Source of the DNA: UBA830 sp036339975 | GTDB taxonomy: Bacteria > Pseudomonadota > Alphaproteobacteria > MPNO01 > UBA830 | Length of the DNA stretch: 22,838 bases | Assembly: GCA_036339975.1 (NCBI GenBank) | Contig: JAYYZV010000109.1 | Span: forward strand, 1 to 22,838 | Reading direction: 5' to 3' | Shown here: piece by piece, positions 7,375 to 15,036 of the stretch | Numbering within the stretch: position 1 is the first letter of the stretch | Layout of the letters: each line of letters starts with the position of its first letter | The notes under the pieces: model-generated | Databases searched by the model: none | Told to the model about the DNA's origin: nothing | The model's input: only the letters and a program-made list of their open reading frames with translations | Position numbers and translations under genes: made by a program

Positions 7375-9009
7375 ATGATCCACGCGAACGCTCCCGAAAA
7401 GGAAAACGCTGATCTCCAGCCTTATGTGGATGCCGTCGTTGTGGGGGCCGGGTTTACGGGCCTTTATATGCTGTTGCGTCTCCGTCAGGAAGGCTTTAGC
7501 GCGCGTGGTTTCGATGCGGCGCCGGGTGTCGGCGGGACTTGGTACTGGAACCGTTATCCCGGCGCGCGATGCGATATCGAGAGCATGCAGTATTCGTTTC
7601 AGTTCGACGAAGATCTGCAGCAGGAATGGCGCTGGACGGAACGCTACGCCTCCCAGCCGGAAATCCTTTCCTATATCGAACACGTGGCGGACCGTTACGA
7701 TCTGCGCCGCGATATCACGTTCAGCACACGGATCGAAGCCGCGACCTTCGACGAGGCAAGCCACACCTGGCTAGTCGAAACCGACGACGGAGAGAGGGTG
7801 CGTACGCGCTATTTCATCATGGGGGTCGGTTGCCTGTCGGCGCCAATCCGGCCCAGCTTTGAAGGCGAGAAAAAGTTCAAGGGCGAGGTTTACCAGACCA
7901 GTCGGTGGCCGAAAGATACTGTCGACGTCACCGGCAAGCGCGTCGGCATCATCGGAACGGGATCCTCCGCGATCCAGTCGATGCCGCTGATCGCCGAAGA
8001 GGCGGCGCATGTCTACCTTTATCAGCGTACGCCTAATTTCGTGGTACCTTCACAGAACCGGCCGCTGAGCGACAAGGAAGTGGCAGAGATCAAGTCCGAC
8101 TACAAGGGGTTCCGCAATCGGGCGAAGGAGGGTATGACGGCGTTTCTTTTTCCGCGCCACGACCAGTCGTTGTTCGATCTCGAGCCTGAGGCGCGTCGGG
8201 CACGGCTGGATACCCAGTGGGAAATCGGCGGTCTGCCGTTTCTAGGCGCGTTTAACGACATTCTGTTCAACGAGGATGCCAATGCCGAGGTTGCGGCCTA
8301 CTGGCGTAGCCGGATCGACGAGATCATCGATGACCCTGATCTTGCTGATCTGCTGACGCCGAACGAATTTTTCGGGTGCAAGCGGCTTTGTGCGGGGACC
8401 GGCTATTACGAGGCGTTTAACCGCGACAATGTCAGCCTCGTGGATGTGAGTAAGAACGGGATCGAGAGGATCATCGAAACCGGGCTGCGCGCCGAGGGGA
8501 TCGATTACGATCTCGATGTCATCATCTACGCGACCGGGTTCGATGCCATGACCGGCAGCGTCACCCGGATGAAGATCGTCGGTGCGGACGGGCAGACCAT
8601 CCAGCAGAAATGGGCAGACGGACCCGCGACATATATCGGTCTTACGATCGCCGGCTTTCCCAACATGTTCAACATGGTCAGCGCCGGCAGCCCGTCGGTC
8701 TTGGCAACAATGGTGACCTGTGCCGAGCAACATGGCGACTGGGTCGCTGACTGCCTTGTCCACATGCGGGAAAACGGCCTGACACGCATCGACGCGACGC
8801 CGGTAGCGGAACAAAGCTGGGTCGACGAGGTGAACCGTGCGTCGGAACATTCGCTCCGAACACGATGCGACTCCTGGTATGTGGGGTCTAACGTCGTCGG
8901 CAAGGCACGGGTGTTTGCACCCTATATCGGCGGCTGGCCGCCTTATGTCGAAAAGTGCAACGCCGTGGCCGCCAATGGTTACGAGGGTTTCGCGCTGGAG
9001 AGCCTGTGA
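7375..9009 (+). CDS. Baeyer-Villiger-type flavin monooxygenase (CHMO family)
   Basis: This 544-residue class B flavoprotein monooxygenase would use FAD, NADPH and O2 to insert oxygen next to a carbonyl or oxidise a heteroatom. The FAD Rossmann motif is VVGAGFTG (near 20-27), followed by the CHMO-type signature GGTWYWNRYPGARCD (about 54-68). The NADPH Rossmann motif is VGIIGTGSSAIQ (about 190-201), and the C-terminal ATGFD motif is near 388. The length equals the cyclohexanone monooxygenase group. The fingerprint FxGxxxHxxxWP reads FKGEVYQTSRWP (168-179), so the conserved His is Gln174 (CAG at 7894-7896), which could alter chemistry. The stop overlaps the GTG of the next gene by 4 bases, indicating coupled expression with the ThDP subunits. 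Substrate unknown. Confidence 0.9.
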   Translation: MIHANAPEKENADLQPYVDAVVVGAGFTGLYMLLRLRQEGFSARGFDAAPGVGGTWYWNRYPGARCDIESMQYSFQFDEDLQQEWRWTERYASQPEILSYIEHVADRYDLRRDITFSTRIEAATFDEASHTWLVETDDGERVRTRYFIMGVGCLSAPIRPSFEGEKKFKGEVYQTSRWPKDTVDVTGKRVGIIGTGSSAIQSMPLIAEEAAHVYLYQRTPNFVVPSQNRPLSDKEVAEIKSDYKGFRNRAKEGMTAFLFPRHDQSLFDLEPEARRARLDTQWEIGGLPFLGAFNDILFNEDANAEVAAYWRSRIDEIIDDPDLADLLTPNEFFGCKRLCAGTGYYEAFNRDNVSLVDVSKNGIERIIETGLRAEGIDYDLDVIIYATGFDAMTGSVTRMKIVGADGQTIQQKWADGPATYIGLTIAGFPNMFNMVSAGSPSVLATMVTCAEQHGDWVADCLVHMRENGLTRIDATPVAEQSWVDEVNRASEHSLRTRCDSWYVGSNVVGKARVFAPYIGGWPPYVEKCNAVAANGYEGFALESL

Positions 9010-9518
9010 CCGGCCAGGAATACATTGCAAAACGCGTGGCCGACCAGGCGGCGGCCTGTGGGGTCGAGCTGGTCGCGAGCTTACCGGACAACTGGATGGC
9101 GGCGGTAATCCGTGAGTTCGGGTCCGACGACCGCTTTCGCCACGTGCCGGTAAACAGAGAGGAATCAGCCGTCGGGCTGTGTTCAGGGGCGTTTCTGTCC
9201 GGGACCGGCTCTCTGGCCGTTATGGGGGCGTCGGGTCTGATGACCCTGATCTACGCTATCACCAAGATCAACTACACCTATGAAATCCCGATGACGATCC
9301 TGGCGACGCTCCGCGGCGCGCCAGGGGACAAGGCCAAGTTTCACGTGTCCAACGGCCTGTATTTTCTCCCGTCGCTGGACGCGATTAACCTGACCTACAC
9401 GGTGATAGACAGGGCCGAAAAAATCCCCGAGGTCGGGCGTATCTATGATCACGCCCGCACCGTCAGCCGCCCCACTGTCGCGATCCTGACCCGCGACGTA
9501 CTACGCGGGGAGGCCTGA
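9006..9518 (+). CDS. ThDP enzyme, PYR-domain subunit (sulfopyruvate/phosphonopyruvate decarboxylase alpha-like)
   Basis: This 170-residue protein carries only the pyrimidine-binding half of a thiamine-diphosphate enzyme. The segment NREESAVGLCSGAFLSGTG (about 50-68) contains the Glu that activates the cofactor (Glu52 or Glu53), followed by GASGLMTLIYAITKINYTYEIP. This matches the small subunit of two-subunit decarboxylases such as sulfopyruvate decarboxylase ComD and relatives of phosphonopyruvate decarboxylase. The chosen start is GTG at 9006, inside the monooxygenase stop (GTGA overlap); a longer reading from 8955 exists but adds residues unlike the family. The gene ends 3 bases before the PP-domain subunit, with which it must form the active site at a subunit interface. 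Substrate cannot be deduced; a 2-oxo acid is the family expectation. Confidence 0.85.
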   Translation: MTGQEYIAKRVADQAAACGVELVASLPDNWMAAVIREFGSDDRFRHVPVNREESAVGLCSGAFLSGTGSLAVMGASGLMTLIYAITKINYTYEIPMTILATLRGAPGDKAKFHVSNGLYFLPSLDAINLTYTVIDRAEKIPEVGRIYDHARTVSRPTVAILTRDVLRGEA

Positions 9519-9521
9519 ACC

Positions 9522-10139
9522 ATGGCTATTCCCTATCGCGCTGCTTTTCAATTTCTGGCAGATCGATGGACGAATGAGCTGGTCGTCACCTCGGCCGGCA
9601 ATTCTTCCCAGATGTGGTGGGACGTAACCCGCGATGCCGATCGGGTGTTTTACTTGGATGCGTCGATGAGCCTGTCGACATTGCTGGCGTCCGGCGTCGC
9701 CTACGGATTGCCGCAGGCGAAAGTCTGGGCGTTCATGGGGGACGGCGCGTTCATCATGAATCCCGGCATGCTGATGGTGGAGCGTGACCTCAATTTGCCA
9801 AACCTGACCCATATCCTAGTTTCTAATCGCGTCTATGGCGGGACATCCGATCTTGACCTGCCGAACAAGCCAGTGAACGATTATGTGGGGATGGCGAAAT
9901 CCATTGGCTTGGAGGGCATCTGGTCCTTCGAGACGATGGGCCAGCTTGAAGGTGGCTTCGACGCCGCGTTTTGTGGCAACGCCGAAGGCCACCGCTTTGT
10001 GGTTCTGGAGGTTGATCCGTTCACGCCCGAAGACCACGCTATCGAGGAACCTCCGATGGACGGTCCGGAAATCAAGTTCCGGTTCGGGCGGTATATCGAG
10101 AAAACCTACGGGGCTAAGGTTTTCACCGGTCAGTTCTGA
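9522..10139 (+). CDS. ThDP enzyme, PP-domain subunit (decarboxylase beta-like)
   Basis: This 205-residue protein is the diphosphate-binding half matching the upstream subunit. The ThDP/Mg motif starts at GDG (73-75, GDGAFIMNPGML) and ends with the metal-binding Asn102 in VSNRVYGG, about the usual spacing. The N-terminal SAGNSSQMWWD and the LDASMSLSTLLASGVAYGLP stretch fit TPP_enzyme_C proteins such as sulfopyruvate decarboxylase beta. The ribosome site GGGGAGG at about 9507-9513 sits within the end of the alpha gene, and the spacing between genes is 3 bases, so equal production of both subunits is likely. The gene ends 18 bases from the convergent dienelactone-hydrolase-like gene. With the monooxygenase it suggests decarboxylation or acyloin-type chemistry next to an oxygenation; this is inference. 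Confidence 0.87.
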   Translation: MAIPYRAAFQFLADRWTNELVVTSAGNSSQMWWDVTRDADRVFYLDASMSLSTLLASGVAYGLPQAKVWAFMGDGAFIMNPGMLMVERDLNLPNLTHILVSNRVYGGTSDLDLPNKPVNDYVGMAKSIGLEGIWSFETMGQLEGGFDAAFCGNAEGHRFVVLEVDPFTPEDHAIEEPPMDGPEIKFRFGRYIEKTYGAKVFTGQF

Positions 10140-10157
10140 TCGCGGAACAAGGACGGC

Positions 10158-10856
10158 TCAGCGCAGCGTATCCAGCAGTTCGAAACTGCGCGCGTGGGCC
10201 TGTTCCGTCGGGCCGGCTGAAAACAGTTCCGGCCGGTGTGTGTTGGCGAAGGCGTGGTCGGCGTCGTAGACGTGGAACGTAACGTCCGGCAGATCTTCTA
10301 GCGTATCCCGGATTTCGTTCAGGAGTTCAAGCGGTACGTGATGGTCGCGATCGCCCGCGTGAAAAATCGTCGGGCAGAAAATGTTCGGTCCTTCATCCAG
10401 AAACTTTTGCACCTCGGTGCCGTAATAGACGATCGCGGCGTCCGGGTTCAGGCGCGCCGAGGCCAGATAGGTCAGCGTCCCGCCCATGCAATAGCCGACG
10501 ACCGCGATCTTGCCGTTGCATTCAGGTAGGGATTTCAGGTTGTCGATAACGGCGGCGATGTCGTCGACTGCTTTGTCGTGATCGATTTTGCCGCGAAAGC
10601 GCAGACCCTTTTCACGTTGTTTCGGGATTCGGTAATCGGCGACGAAGTCGGGCTCGAGCCGCCAGAACATGTCCGGCGCAATCACGCAGTATCCGCGGGC
10701 GGCGAACTGATCCGCGACTTCTTCGATCCAAGGCGTAATGCCAAGGATTTCGTGCAGCATGACGATGCCCGGCCCCTGCAATGCGGGCAGGGGAGACACA
10801 TACGCGCCAAACGCGCCGCTGCCGTCCGTGGCGGCGATCTTAACCCGCCGTCCCAT
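10158..10856 (-). CDS. Dienelactone hydrolase family alpha/beta hydrolase
   Basis: This 232-residue protein matches dienelactone hydrolase closely in layout. The nucleophile is Cys123 in GYCMGG, the acid Asp171 in HAGDRDHHVP, and the histidine His201 in DADHAF, with Glu36 in LHEILG; these positions almost coincide with those of the classic Pseudomonas enzyme. It would hydrolyse an ester or lactone in the cytoplasm. The start is ATG at 10856 with AGGGGA upstream; the open frame continues to 11354, but that part overlaps bioA on the same strand and lacks family similarity. Only 8 bases separate it from the bioA stop, so it is probably the last gene of the bioB-bioA transcript. It also lies tail to tail with the monooxygenase/ThDP block, so it could act on a Baeyer-Villiger product. 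Either link is inference. Confidence 0.88.
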   Translation of the reverse strand: MGRRVKIAATDGSGAFGAYVSPLPALQGPGIVMLHEILGITPWIEEVADQFAARGYCVIAPDMFWRLEPDFVADYRIPKQREKGLRFRGKIDHDKAVDDIAAVIDNLKSLPECNGKIAVVGYCMGGTLTYLASARLNPDAAIVYYGTEVQKFLDEGPNIFCPTIFHAGDRDHHVPLELLNEIRDTLEDLPDVTFHVYDADHAFANTHRPELFSAGPTEQAHARSFELLDTLR

Positions 10857-10864
10857 GTTTTCCC

Positions 10865-12130
10865 CTATAGTCCAGAAGCGCGCTCTGCCCATCGCGGCAG
10901 GATATCGGATATGGCGCCGGTGATGGCTGAAAGCTCGGCGGACGTTATCGTAAGGGGCGACATCGTGTAGATCACATTGCCGAACGGGCGCAGCCAGATG
11001 CCGGCGTCGACGAACTGCGCCTTCAGCCAGTCGAGATCGTGAAGCGCGCTGGTTTCGACTGCGCCGATCGCACCCTTTACGCGAACGTCCACCACGCCCG
11101 GCAGATCGGCAACCGGGGCGAGTTCGCGGGCTAACTGTGCTTCTATCGTCTCCACCTGCGGTAGGCGGGGCTCGGTCTCGAAAAGGTCGAGAGACGCATT
11201 TGCCGCCGCGCAGGCCAGCGGGTTCGCCATGTAGGTAGGGCCGTGCATCAGGGCTGCGTCCGGATCGTCCGATAGGAACGCGTCGAACACGTCCGCTGTC
11301 GCCACCGTGGCGGCGAGATTGATCGCCCCGCCAGTCAGCGCCTTTCCAAGACAAATGATGTCGGGTGCGATGCCGGCTTGGCTATGGGCGAACAGCGTGC
11401 CTGCGCGCCCGAAATTGACGGCAATCTCGTCGCAGATCAGCAGCGCGCCTGCGGCATGCGCCGCGTCGGCGATGACTTTCAGCGCTGCCGGGTCGTGCAT
11501 TTTCATGCCGCCTGCGCACTGGACCAGCGGCTCGACTATGACGCCTGCGATTTCTTCACCGTGGACGTCTAGCAGGCGACGAAACTCGGCGGTGCTGTCC
11601 GCGTCTCGTGGTATAGGCGCGATCACCTGTTCCGGCAGGTAGCCCTTGAACAGCGCATGCATACCTTCGTCTGGGTCGGTGACCGACATCGCGGCCAGTG
11701 TGTCGCCGTGATAGCCGTCCCGGAAGCAGAGGAATAGCGTTCGTCCTGAATCCCCGCAGTTTAGCTTGTACTGCACCGCTATTTTCATAGCGACCTCGAC
11801 AGCGACGGAACCGGAATCGGCGAAGAATACGCGGTTCAGTGATCCCGGCAGGATAGCTGTTAGACGCGCTGCCAGCCGCTCCGCCGGTTCGTGCAACAGT
11901 CCGCCCAACATCACATGCGGCATGGTGTTTAACTGATTCTCCATCGTCATTACGATATGTGGATGGTTATAGCCGTGACATGCCGTCCACCAAGACGATA
12001 CGGCGTCAATCAGCTCGCGACCATCGTCGAGGATGATGCGCGTGCCGGCTGTCCGCGCCGCCCTTAATGGCGCTGCCATGCCCTGCATCTGTGTATAGGG
12101 CAGCCAGAGATGAGGAATAACGGCGTTCAT
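10865..12130 (-). CDS. bioA: Adenosylmethionine-8-amino-7-oxononanoate aminotransferase
   Basis: This 421-residue PLP enzyme of fold type I catalyses the third step of biotin ring assembly: KAPA to DAPA using S-adenosylmethionine as amino donor. Recognisable are the N-terminal LWLPYTQMQ typical of BioA, SSWWTACHGYNHP (45-57), the PLP-phosphate segment DSGSVAVE (105-112), Asp234 in LICDEIAVNFGRAG that contacts the pyridine nitrogen, and the Schiff-base Lys263 in CLGKALTGG. GPTYMANPLACAAA follows as in the family. It lies 23 bases downstream of bioB and 8 bases upstream of the hydrolase gene, all leftward, forming one likely transcript. The small deviation IAVNFGR (usually IATGFGR) is noted but does not remove a catalytic residue. 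Confidence 0.95.
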   Translation of the reverse strand: MNAVIPHLWLPYTQMQGMAAPLRAARTAGTRIILDDGRELIDAVSSWWTACHGYNHPHIVMTMENQLNTMPHVMLGGLLHEPAERLAARLTAILPGSLNRVFFADSGSVAVEVAMKIAVQYKLNCGDSGRTLFLCFRDGYHGDTLAAMSVTDPDEGMHALFKGYLPEQVIAPIPRDADSTAEFRRLLDVHGEEIAGVIVEPLVQCAGGMKMHDPAALKVIADAAHAAGALLICDEIAVNFGRAGTLFAHSQAGIAPDIICLGKALTGGAINLAATVATADVFDAFLSDDPDAALMHGPTYMANPLACAAANASLDLFETEPRLPQVETIEAQLARELAPVADLPGVVDVRVKGAIGAVETSALHDLDWLKAQFVDAGIWLRPFGNVIYTMSPLTITSAELSAITGAISDILPRWAERASGL

Positions 12131-12153
12131 CGATGTCGACCCACGCGCCGACT

Positions 12154-13152
12154 TTACTCGGCCGGCTGCGTATCAGTGGGCATCGGGCGCACGCCGAGCT
12201 TCTCGAAAAGTGCCTGATCGGTGTACTGAGATGGGTTGCCGGTTGTTAACAGTGTATCGCCGTAGAAGATCGAGTTCGCGCCGGCAAGGAAACACAGCGC
12301 TTGGGTAGCCCCCTCCATCTCCAGGCGGCCGGCAGAGAGTCGTACCATCGATTTCGGCATCACGATTCGGGCAACGGCGATGGCGCGCACCAGTTCCAGC
12401 GGATCGAGCGGATGTACGTCGGCTAGAGGCGTGCCTGGCACCGCCACTAGCATGTTCAGCGGCACGCTTTCCGGATGTTCAGGAAGGCTAGCTAGCGACT
12501 GTAGCATGTCGGCACGGTCATTCCGGGTTTCGCCCATACCCAGGATCCCGCCGCAGCAGACGTTGATGCCCGCATCGCGGACGCGAGCGAGCGTATCGAG
12601 TCGATCGTCGAAGGAGCGTGTCGAGATAATATCGCCATAGAATGATTCTGACGTATCGATGTTGTGATTATAATAATCGAGACCGGCAGCCTTCAGGCGC
12701 TCCGCCTGCCCATCTTCAAGCATGCCGAGTGTGACGCAGCTCTCGAGGCCGATCGATTTAACCTCGCTTATCATGTCACAGACAACCTCAAGGTCACGGT
12801 CCTTGGGTCCCCGCCATGCCGCCCCCATGCAGAAGCGGGTAGCGCCGGAATCCTTTGCTCGTAGGGCAGCGGCGCGGACCGCTTCCAGAGACATCAGCTT
12901 TTCGGCCCCGACATCGGCTTTGTTATGGGCACTTTGCGAGCAATAGGCGCAGTCCTCCGGGCACCCGCCGGTCTTGATACTCAGCAAAGTCGACACTTGC
13001 ACCTCATTGGCATCGAAATGACGGCGATGGACGGTTTGCGCGGCGTACAACAGATCGTTCAGCGGCGCCGCGATCAGTGCGCGAACCTCCATAGTAGTCC
13101 AGTCATTTCGCGTCGCGTCGCCAGAATCGGATAGAATCGATGGAGTTGTCAT
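12154..13152 (-). CDS. bioB: Biotin synthase
   Basis: This 332-residue radical-SAM enzyme inserts sulfur into dethiobiotin to make biotin. The CxxxCxxC cluster motif is GGCPEDCAYC, with Cys64, Cys68 and Cys71, followed by CSQSAHNK. The further conserved segments RFCMGAAWRGPKDRD, ESCVTLGML, YYNHNIDTSESFY and CCGGILGMGETR supply the second Fe-S site and substrate pocket. I take the start as ATG at 13152, giving MTTPSILSDSG. The frame stays open to 13287, but the extra 45 residues would overlap bioF on the other strand and are unlike BioB. No ribosome binding site precedes the ATG, and a promoter-like -10 ends 7 bases before it, so the mRNA may be leaderless. The first gene of the leftward biotin transcript. 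Confidence 0.95.
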   Translation of the reverse strand: MTTPSILSDSGDATRNDWTTMEVRALIAAPLNDLLYAAQTVHRRHFDANEVQVSTLLSIKTGGCPEDCAYCSQSAHNKADVGAEKLMSLEAVRAAALRAKDSGATRFCMGAAWRGPKDRDLEVVCDMISEVKSIGLESCVTLGMLEDGQAERLKAAGLDYYNHNIDTSESFYGDIISTRSFDDRLDTLARVRDAGINVCCGGILGMGETRNDRADMLQSLASLPEHPESVPLNMLVAVPGTPLADVHPLDPLELVRAIAVARIVMPKSMVRLSAGRLEMEGATQALCFLAGANSIFYGDTLLTTGNPSQYTDQALFEKLGVRPMPTDTQPAE

Positions 13153-13158
13153 GTCCGC

Positions 13159-13187
13159 TATACTAAGCACAGCAAAGGACACGACAA
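13159..13187 (-). promoter_or_regulatory. bioB: Candidate promoter of bioB-bioA-hydrolase
   Basis: On the minus strand a -35-like TTGTCG (13187-13182) is separated by 16 bases from a -10-like TAGTAT (13165-13160). The -10 lies 7 bases before the bioB ATG, so transcription would start at or next to the start codon. The overlapping plus-strand TATACT at 13159-13164 could serve bioF, although I found no good -35 for it. The whole divergent gap is only 47 bases, so expression in both directions is probably linked. Prediction from consensus only. Confidence 0.4.
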
Positions 13188-13199
13188 GCAGGATTTCGC

Positions 13200-14387
13200 A
13201 TGTCAAACGAATCGCTGGATCAGTTCGCAAAATTGAAACTCGACCGCCTAATGACGAGCGGTCTGCGACGGTCGGTGACAGAGACACACCGTACTGACTC
13301 CGTGCATCTTCGGCGTGATGGACGCGATCTCATGTCGTTCTGCTGCAACGATTATCTGGGTCTGACCCATCATCCGAAGGTCAAGGGTGCTGCGGCGGCC
13401 GCAATCTCAAATCATGGCGCCGGAGCCGGGGCGTCGCGTCTAATTACCGGGAACCACCCGTTTTACACTGTCTTGGAACATAAACTAGCCAGCCTGAAAG
13501 GCACGGAGGCCGCCTGTGTCTTCGGCAGCGGCTACATGGCTAATGTCGGCATCCTGCCGGCCCTCGCGGGCGAGGACGATCTGATCGTTGCTGACGAATT
13601 GGGACACGCTTCGATACATATGGGCGCCCGGGCGGCGAGGGCAAAATTTCTGACCTTCCGCCATAATGATGTGGACGATCTTGTCAATATTCTGGCCCGC
13701 GAAAGGGCGTCGGCTGGGAGGTGTCTAGTCGTGACGGAGGGAGTGTTCAGTATGGATGGCGACCGTGCCCCACTCGATGTATTGGCGGATATATCCAATA
13801 ATCATGACGCGTGGCTGATGATGGATGACGCCCACGGCTTTGGTGTGCTCGGCGGCGGCCGCGGTAGTGCGTTCGAGTTCGATCCACTGCCTGAAATACC
13901 GTTGCAGATGGGGACGCTATCCAAGGCCGCCGGCGTGTATGGCGCGTTCCTTTGCGCTAGTGCACCGGTGATAGAACTGATGAAAAGCCGGGCGCGTAGT
14001 CTGGTCTATACCACGGGCCTCCCGCCCTCGGTGGTAGCGGCTGCTATTGCGGCTGTCGACATCATCGCAACCGACCCGGACCGTGTCGCGCGGCCGCTCG
14101 CTCTGGCGCGAGCGTTCTGTAACGCCGTCGGGCTAGACATGCCGGAAAGTCCAGTCGTGCCAATAATCGTTGGCGCAGAAACAGCCGCGCTGGAAGCTTC
14201 GGTCGCATTAGAAGAGAAAGGTTTTCTGGTTACCCCGATCCGTCCGCCAACCGTACCCTCTGGGACGTCACGTTTACGGTTTACTTTCACGGCCGAACAT
14301 AGCGAGGCGCAGGTGGAGGCGCTTGCAGCCGCCGTGAACGCACTTGAAATCGATCACAGACCGCCACCGCGGACCGCCGTGGGTTGA
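13200..14387 (+). CDS. bioF: 8-amino-7-oxononanoate synthase
   Basis: This 395-residue alpha-oxoamine synthase condenses L-alanine with a pimeloyl thioester, the first committed step of biotin ring assembly. Motifs are NDYLGLTHHP (50-59), GAGASRLITGNHPFY (75-89), ADELGHASIH (131-140), and DDAHGFG with Asp209 and His212. The PLP lysine is Lys242 in GTLSKAAGVYGAF, and TTGLPPS follows. The length matches the BioF/ALAS/KBL family; the tight linkage to bioD and the divergent bioB make BioF the natural choice over ALA synthase or KBL. An AGGA site lies about 6 bases before the ATG. bioD begins 1 base after the stop, which implies coupled translation. Confidence 0.92.
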   Translation: MSNESLDQFAKLKLDRLMTSGLRRSVTETHRTDSVHLRRDGRDLMSFCCNDYLGLTHHPKVKGAAAAAISNHGAGAGASRLITGNHPFYTVLEHKLASLKGTEAACVFGSGYMANVGILPALAGEDDLIVADELGHASIHMGARAARAKFLTFRHNDVDDLVNILARERASAGRCLVVTEGVFSMDGDRAPLDVLADISNNHDAWLMMDDAHGFGVLGGGRGSAFEFDPLPEIPLQMGTLSKAAGVYGAFLCASAPVIELMKSRARSLVYTTGLPPSVVAAAIAAVDIIATDPDRVARPLALARAFCNAVGLDMPESPVVPIIVGAETAALEASVALEEKGFLVTPIRPPTVPSGTSRLRFTFTAEHSEAQVEALAAAVNALEIDHRPPPRTAVG

Positions 14388-14388
14388 C

Positions 14389-15036
14389 ATGGTTGCGATC
14401 TTTGTGACCTCCTGCGGTACAGGCCGCGGCAAAACCTACGTCTCCGAGAAAATAATCCGCGCCCGACGGGCAGCGGGAGCGGCGGTGCAAGTGCTGAAAC
14501 CTGTGATTAGCGGTTTTGACGTAACTGCGGTGGAAGAATCTGACACCGGGTTGTTGCTCGCCGCACTTGGACAGGAGCCGACGCAGGACGCCATCGATCG
14601 CGTTTCACCTTGGCGGTACACTGCGCCGCTATCACCGGACATGGCGGCAGTCGCAGAAAATCGTACCGTGCCAGTAGACGAAGTGATCGAGTACTGCCGT
14701 TCCGCGATCGGACAGGCCGAAAAAGATGGCGAATATCTGCTGATCGAAGGGGCGGGCGGGGTGATGGCCCCACTCGATGATATCCGCACGATGCGCGACC
14801 TAGTGGCGGCGCTTGGTATCCCGGTCGTTCTGGTAGTTGGCAGTTATCTTGGCAGCCTAAGCCATGCTTTGACAGCGCTTGAAGCGCTCCGTGCTCGGAA
14901 CATCGCCATTGATCGTATTGTCGTAAATGAAACAGAGGACAGCAATATCCCTCTTTCCGAGACACGTGCTACACTAGCTCGGTTTGTCGACTGCCTGCCA
15001 ATCGAAATACTACATTTCAGCCAGCCGTCGCCGTGA
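14389..15036 (+). CDS. bioD: Dethiobiotin synthetase
   Basis: This 215-residue P-loop ATPase forms the ureido ring of dethiobiotin from DAPA, CO2 and ATP. The P-loop reads SCGTGRGKTY (residues 8-17), a variant of the usual GTDTxVGKT. Further markers are LKPVISGFD, the substrate segment YTAPLSPDMAA, and EGAGGVMAPLDD, which is the typical GAGG motif of BioD. The chosen start is ATG at 14389, one base after the bioF stop; the open frame reaching back to 14344 lies inside bioF. The 3' end overlaps the convergent methyltransferase gene by 20 bases. The variant P-loop lacks the usual Asp but keeps Gly-Lys-Thr, so activity is expected. Codon use becomes more AT-rich toward the end of the gene. Confidence 0.92.
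   Translation: MVAIFVTSCGTGRGKTYVSEKIIRARRAAGAAVQVLKPVISGFDVTAVEESDTGLLLAALGQEPTQDAIDRVSPWRYTAPLSPDMAAVAENRTVPVDEVIEYCRSAIGQAEKDGEYLLIEGAGGVMAPLDDIRTMRDLVAALGIPVVLVVGSYLGSLSHALTALEALRARNIAIDRIVVNETEDSNIPLSETRATLARFVDCLPIEILHFSQPSP

Noticed and set aside
8242..9030. 262-codon open frame antisense to the monooxygenase
   Set aside because: It is a shadow of the high-GC monooxygenase gene, and its composition is unlike a folded protein family I know.
10857..11354. Possible 166-residue N-terminal extension of the dienelactone-hydrolase-like protein
   Set aside because: It overlaps bioA on the same strand in another frame and is Arg/Gly-rich. The ATG at 10856 has a good ribosome site and gives family-length protein.
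13153..13199. BioR-type operator in the bioB/bioF gap
   Set aside because: The nearest sequence (CTTAGTATAG in minus sense) does not fit the TTATnnATAA-type palindrome and is better explained as a -10.
13153..13287. 45-residue hydrophobic N-terminal extension of BioB
   Set aside because: It overlaps bioF coding sequence, is not found in the family, and BioB is a soluble enzyme.
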